A DNA stretch of 64,000 nt, taken from positions 1,116,001 to 1,180,000 of the forward strand of contig NC_089392.1 of the NCBI RefSeq assembly GCF_003171515.1, given 5' to 3'. A program made the translations under genes and the position numbers. Below are positions 60,558 to 64,000 of this stretch, one piece after another (position 1 is the first letter of the stretch; each line of letters begins with the position of its first letter). The notes below the pieces were generated by a model that saw only the letters and a list, made by a program, of their open reading frames with translations, was not told the origin of the DNA and did not search any database. The DNA is from Pyrenophora tritici-repentis. Its lineage: Eukaryota; Ascomycota; Dothideomycetes; Pleosporales; Pleosporaceae.

Positions 60558-60745
60558 TGTTGGTAGGCCTTGTACGATCGTACGGGTGAATAACAACAAC
60601 GAGGTTCTTCTGGTGACTGGTATTGGTATTGGTTCTCTACGAACATAGGTGCTACGAAGGTATACCTAAGCTCTGCGCAAGGTGGGCCGAAGTCGGGCCG
60701 AAGTGTCAAGCAGCCGACGTCTCTACCGATACTCACGATCCGACA
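60558..60745 (+). repeat. Divergent solo LTR related to the copia family
   Basis: The 188-bp segment starts TGTTGG, ends CCGACA, and shares long words with the LTRs at 697 and 6495 (ggccttgtacgatcgtacg, ggctacgaaggtatac or close variants, gtgggccgaagt). It differs by many substitutions and small gaps, so it belongs to an older or sister family. No internal region and no matching target duplication are present. It lies 14 bp after the monooxygenase stop codon. I give the strand as that of the TG start; the true orientation is opposite if it follows the full element. Confidence 0.8.
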
Positions 60746-60807
60746 GAGGTGATCGTTATCGTTGAGGTGATCGTTATCGTTGAGGTGATCGTTATCGTTG
60801 AGGTGAT
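60746..60807. repeat. 18-bp tandem repeat (gaggtgatcgttatcgtt)3.4
   Basis: Three perfect copies and a partial fourth begin at the base after the solo LTR end. Confidence 0.92.
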
Positions 60808-61295
60808 AGGCCCGTGCGAAGCACGGGCAAATTCATTGAAATTCTGCCACAGCAGCCGTTGGGCCCGAGTAAGACTGACATCTTGGGTCTTTGGAAAAAA
60901 ATTGTGTGGCCAGACTCGTTCCGTGATCATTGACTCATCTCGCATTTTTTCCACCACACCATCATCTAGAACTATAGGTTTTTTGTTCCTGAAATTAACA
61001 CGTCGAAAGATATACCGCTTGAGGTGAACATTGGTAGCCAGAAACAGAAGGCTAGGAGGTAGACCTTGTTTAGGCATCATCTTTAGAACGATTAGCTTAG
61101 CCAAATGAGTATTTTGCGGCACAGGCGACCACCTTACAAGGTAGTTTACCAAATCGTTACTCTAAGTATGCAAACGTATGATTTAATCCGTCGGTATGTA
61201 AAATTCATAAAGGAAAATGCTGCTAGCCGCAGAATTTGTCGCATACATGTGAGAACCTTAGACAGTCTGTGGGCTGACATTATATATGTGACATA
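60808..61295. other. Intergenic stretch with a GC-rich hairpin
   Basis: A perfect hairpin CCCGTGC-gaa-GCACGGG lies at 60811-60827. The rest has open frames on both strands without recognisable similarity. The minus-strand frame through 60733-61152 runs into the tandem repeat, so I do not call it. Confidence 0.4.
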
Positions 61296-61420
61296 AGGTC
61301 CGTCACTGTGTGCCAAAAAACCCTATGTGCCGAAAATGACCAATCAGATCTCAAGGATCATGGACTTCTCTCTAGCCGTTGCGATCCGGTTGGTCATTCT
61401 CAGCACACAGTAACGGACGT
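61296..61420. mobile_element. MITE, 125 bp, TA-flanked
   Basis: The ends are imperfect inverted repeats: AGGTCCGTCACTGTGTGC at the left and, reverse-complemented, ACGTCCGTTACTGTGTGC at the right. Inner parts also match (aatgaccaa). TA is present at 61294-61295 and 61421-61422. No coding capacity. Probably a non-autonomous Tc1/mariner-pogo derivative. Confidence 0.75.
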
Positions 61421-61447
61421 TACATCCACATTCTGCACGCTACAGTA

Positions 61448-61641
61448 CAGTCATTAGCGATTGCGGCTTCACCCTTCCACGCAGCTGCGCAGCGGTTTCG
61501 AACAGCCCCACCTTCCATACATAGCTTAGCGCAAGAAGCCAGCCACAGAATCATCGATATGATTGGTCAATTCTCAATGTTATGATGACTGGACTTTTGA
61601 GATGCTGCGTGCGGAGGTGAAGACGCAATCGCTAATGACTG
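61448..61641. mobile_element. MITE, 194 bp, TA-flanked, long inverted repeats
   Basis: The terminal inverted repeats extend about 38 bp with few mismatches (CAGTCATTAGCGATTGCG at the outer ends) and TA flanks at 61446-61447 and 61642-61643. No coding capacity. A different family from the neighbour at 61296. Confidence 0.82.
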
Positions 61642-61933
61642 TATAAATATAACGACATATTTTTGCTATTCCGTGCCTAAATAATCCCTTATCGTTCTAG
61701 TCCACTTGAGACAGCAATGGTCATGAGTAACATGACTGCAGAGACCTGACATTCCGAGTCCGCATTCACATCTATACATGGGCAAATCGGTTAACCACTC
61801 AAACTTATGGACCGAGGCAACCGACCGGGTTGATTAAGAAACCAGAACAACCAACCGGTTTGACCGATTGGTTATCATCACGTGACTGTCTACCAATCCA
61901 ACTCAGCCTCAACACATTTAATTAGCTGTTGGT

Positions 61934-62224
61934 CTAGCTCCAGTGCAGTACCTCATACAGGCAGGGATCTAGTGTGATGGGAAGTCCTATTCCATTTGTT
62001 CGGACTGGCTTGATGTGGCCTTTTAGCCAATTACCCATGCACTCAATAATCTCAATATTTTGAGGTGTTAGCCGGAGACGAGTCCATGAACATGTTCTTC
62101 GAGCTCCTGAGAATACTCTTTCAGGATTTGCCGACGCTGTAGGAATTAGGAGAATTGTGATAGCTATCCGAGAGAGACAAGGAGGGTAGAACCGTCTTTG
62201 GGTAGGTTGACACCACCACTCTAG
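61934..62224 (-). pseudogene. hAT transposase dimerisation-domain relic (second hAT clade)
   Basis: An open stretch of 96 codons on the minus strand contains EWW, YPPCLSRIAITILLIP, SANPERVFSGARRT, and IEIIECMGNWLKGHI. This is the conserved C-terminal hAT domain of the clade with ARRT and NWL motifs, distinct from the SCECERLF clade elsewhere in the window. Upstream parts of the transposase are missing or unreadable. Confidence 0.8.
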
Positions 62225-62347
62225 TCATATAGGTAGCGCTTGAGCCTTCTTCACGTATCTCCCTCACAATCTCTTCTCTCTCGTTTTCCGGTTCTTAACC
62301 AGCCCTTTGGACGTAACTTATTACAGCCAATTCAACACTGTCCCAAA

Positions 62348-62393
62348 GCTTGGTTGCCTAGTCGGTAAAGGCTTGGTTGCCTAGTCGGTAAAG
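62348..62393. repeat. 23-bp tandem duplication
   Basis: The word gcttggttgcctagtcggtaaag occurs twice in tandem (62348-62370, 62371-62393), directly next to the SINE target duplication. Confidence 0.9.
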
Positions 62394-62401
62394 GCATGGT
62401 T

Positions 62402-62958
62402 GTTGTTGTTGTTGTTGTAGTATCCATTAACGTCCTTTTTCAGTCAGAGACTATGTAGGACGGTGGCCTAGGGCTGTTTGACTAGTTTTTTCCCTCTATA
62501 CCCGTAGGATTTCGTTTCTTTGGTCGAGTTTGACTATGGGGGTTTGGGTTTTTTGCTTCTATACTGGAAAGAGAGAGAGACCTTGTAATAGACACCCGTT
62601 TATCTCCACCTTTGTGACCAATCCCTTTGCTATAATAACCCCGTGCTCCTAAGACTGAAAAAACCTCGTAGGGGAAAAAGTCATGGGACCTTGAACGTTT
62701 GTTGTATATAGCGGCAGTTGCGGCATATTTTCGTCTCGGCGGTACTTTGTGGCTCGGTTGTACGGCGGCGGCTAGCGTTAAGCGTGCGGGGTATTGGTGA
62801 AAAACTTTCCAGGTTTCGAAAGGAGCCGTTCGATGTTTTTTGGTAAAGCTAGAATAATAGAATTATTATAGCGGTGAGGGGAGAAGGATTCGAACCTTCA
62901 ACCTCTGCGAGCAGGCTAGCAGAAGCAACCAGGCGCACTACCACTGCGCCATCCCCCC
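62402..62958 (-). mobile_element. tRNA-derived SINE with 13-bp target duplication
   Basis: On the minus strand the element begins GGGGGGATGGCGCAGTGGTA (A box region), has a B box GGTTCGAATCC, an acceptor-type pairing GGGGGGA/TCCCCTC and a 5-bp T-arm stem. It continues as an unrelated body of about 470 bp and ends in an (aac)n tail (plus strand gttgttg... at 62402-62417). A 13-bp direct repeat, taaaggcatggtt, flanks it (62389-62401 and 62959-62971). Head, simple-repeat tail and target duplication together define a SINE. The anticodon arm is not a clean one, which fits a tRNA-related head rather than a working tRNA gene. Confidence 0.85.
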
Positions 62959-62971
62959 TAAAGGCATGGTT

Positions 62972-63687
62972 ATACTTTCGCCAAAGCTGCTCTGGCAATA
63001 CATTCTCTGAACGACTTGCAGGATGCCGGTAACGGAAATATCCCTTAACGGAATCAAAAAATTGCGCACAGAACGAAGTAGACGATTGCTTATATCCAAG
63101 TGTCTTTGTTTCTCCAATCGAATCAACTACTATTTTGCATCGGTTGATCGGTAGTATGGTCTCCTCTTATTCTGAATACTGACCGGACGTAATTTTGTGG
63201 CCTTCCTTGGCCCCTACTGACTACCTCGCCTCCCCGGTAGGCACCAATGGCGTTCTGGATTCCGTCCTTAAGTCGGCCTCCCAAACAGGTGATCAACCGG
63301 AGTGTCCGGCTAAAACTGGCGGTAACCGACAAGGTCCTGACTCAACCCGGAATCTTCTACGTTTCGGCTTCTTTCTCTCGATTTAGTTATACATTCACAT
63401 GTTCTACATGTAAACACAGTTATTTGGAGTCAGACGGTTCTTTTTCATCATCAACTGAATCGCAGTACGAGTTATCATGTCAACATCACATGCGCAAGAG
63501 AACTCTAACCAGACTTGTCATTAAGCAAATCAAACAAACTTTGGACGCTGATTTGATTTGTTTGTACAAAACTTAAGATTGTATTTGAGTTGTTTAGTTT
63601 GATAGTGTTTTAGGAGGCCGTTTGTTTGAAAGTTTGATAGATTTGATACTGTTTAGGTGCTGATCTAATCGTATATCGTATATATTA
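62972..63687. other. Right-hand intergenic region, no gene seen
   Basis: Short open frames here (for example 63247-63576) lack recognisable motifs. From about 63515 the sequence turns rich in gtttg/caaac words, which probably marks the outer end of the hAT element whose transposase begins at 63688. Confidence 0.35.
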
Positions 63688-64000
63688 CTAAGCTTCGCTG
63701 TCCCACTTGCATATTTCGTATATTGCAGCTACCTCAGCGTCAGTTACATCGCCTGAGTTGTAATCAGATGGAGGCTTAAAGCCAGCGTCGCGCCAGCTTC
63801 GTATACACTGTATTGCTGTAAGCAGTTGTGACCCAATTTTGCGTCGCCTTGGCTCTAATAAATCACCGAGCTCGCTGAACAGCCGCTCGCACTCACAACT
63901 TGAGGCTGGTATTGTTAATATATCGATCGCCATACGCGCTAGGTTAGGATACTTTGGGCGTAGGCTTATCCAATAGCTAACAGGATTACTACCTTGTTCG
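63688..64000 (-). pseudogene. hAT transposase C-terminal end, runs off the window
   Basis: The minus-strand frame is open to the window edge and contains NPVSYWISLRPKYPNLARMA, IPASSCECERLFSELGDLLEPRRRKIG and an acidic end (EICKWDSEA). It is the dimerisation region of the same hAT clade as at 52416 and 56600. Whether the full gene is intact cannot be seen, so calling it a pseudogene is provisional. Confidence 0.75.

Noticed and set aside
60733..61152. Minus-strand open frame downstream of the monooxygenase
   Set aside because: Part of it is the 18-bp tandem repeat; the remainder has no recognisable family. It may be a relic but cannot be supported.
62875..62958. Functional tRNA gene
   Set aside because: A and B boxes, acceptor and T arm are good, but the anticodon arm and spacing are irregular. 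Flanking target duplications and the (aac)n tail fit a SINE head better.
63247..63576. Small plus-strand protein of 109 residues
   Set aside because: No motif, Ser/Thr/Lys-rich composition, and it runs into the caaac-rich end of a hAT element.
1..64000. CRISPR arrays, rRNA, bacterial operons or phage features
   Set aside because: None seen; introns and element types are fungal.

Overview
The window is genomic DNA of a filamentous ascomycete. Short introns (55-56 bp, GT...CTAAC...AG), fungal-type NRPS domains, Fot1/pogo, hAT, Tad-like and Ty1/copia elements, and single-base nonsense changes of the kind left by RIP all point that way. A pleosporalean (Pyrenophora/Bipolaris-like) host is my inference; nothing in the window proves it. 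No ordinary housekeeping gene is recognisable.

Layout. (1) 1-696: anonymous AT/GC-mixed DNA with a 9-bp minisatellite. (2) 697-6691: a complete Ty1/copia element on the minus strand, with 197-bp LTRs that look identical and a 5-bp target duplication, but with a frame-broken pol. (3) 6697-7403: upstream region of the main gene, with a TATA-like stretch. (4) 7404-45957: one giant non-ribosomal peptide synthetase (NRPS) locus on the plus strand, about 38.5 kb and about 12,700 codons. It holds ten adenylation (A) domains, nine thiolation (T) domains, nine full condensation (C) domains plus an N-terminal half C, and five epimerisation (E) domains. The modules are nearly identical in DNA, introns included. 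Differences are concentrated in the part of each A domain that forms the amino-acid pocket. The gene ends abnormally: the tenth A domain is cut before its last core motifs and joined in frame to the C-terminal half of a YCII-family protein. About 13 one- or two-base indels relative to sister copies break the frame; they look like consensus errors but could be real. (5) 45958-46945: no gene seen. (6) 46948-54848: two pogo-type DNA transposons in inverted orientation six bases apart (between their TA duplications), one carrying a nested 5'-truncated LINE, followed by a hAT transposase pseudogene. (7) 54849-60544: transposon scraps and an FAD-dependent aromatic monooxygenase pseudogene split by a 3,079-bp hAT element with perfect 20-bp inverted repeats and an 8-bp target duplication. 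(8) 60558-64000: a divergent solo LTR, an 18-bp tandem repeat, two TA-flanked MITEs, a relic of a second hAT clade, a tRNA-derived SINE with 13-bp target duplications, and a third hAT 3' end running off the window.

How it works together. The NRPS would be a secondary-metabolite synthetase making a peptide of nine (possibly ten) residues with D-configuration expected at positions 4, 6, 7, 8 and 9. It sits in a transposon-rich accessory compartment. The nearby monooxygenase could once have been a tailoring enzyme but is now dead. The most interesting signal is the architecture of the NRPS itself: a homogenised scaffold in which only the specificity-determining cassettes vary, with module borders at the T-domain phosphopantetheine motif, and a terminal fusion that removes the expected release domain. 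Copy number and indels in this region depend heavily on assembly quality.
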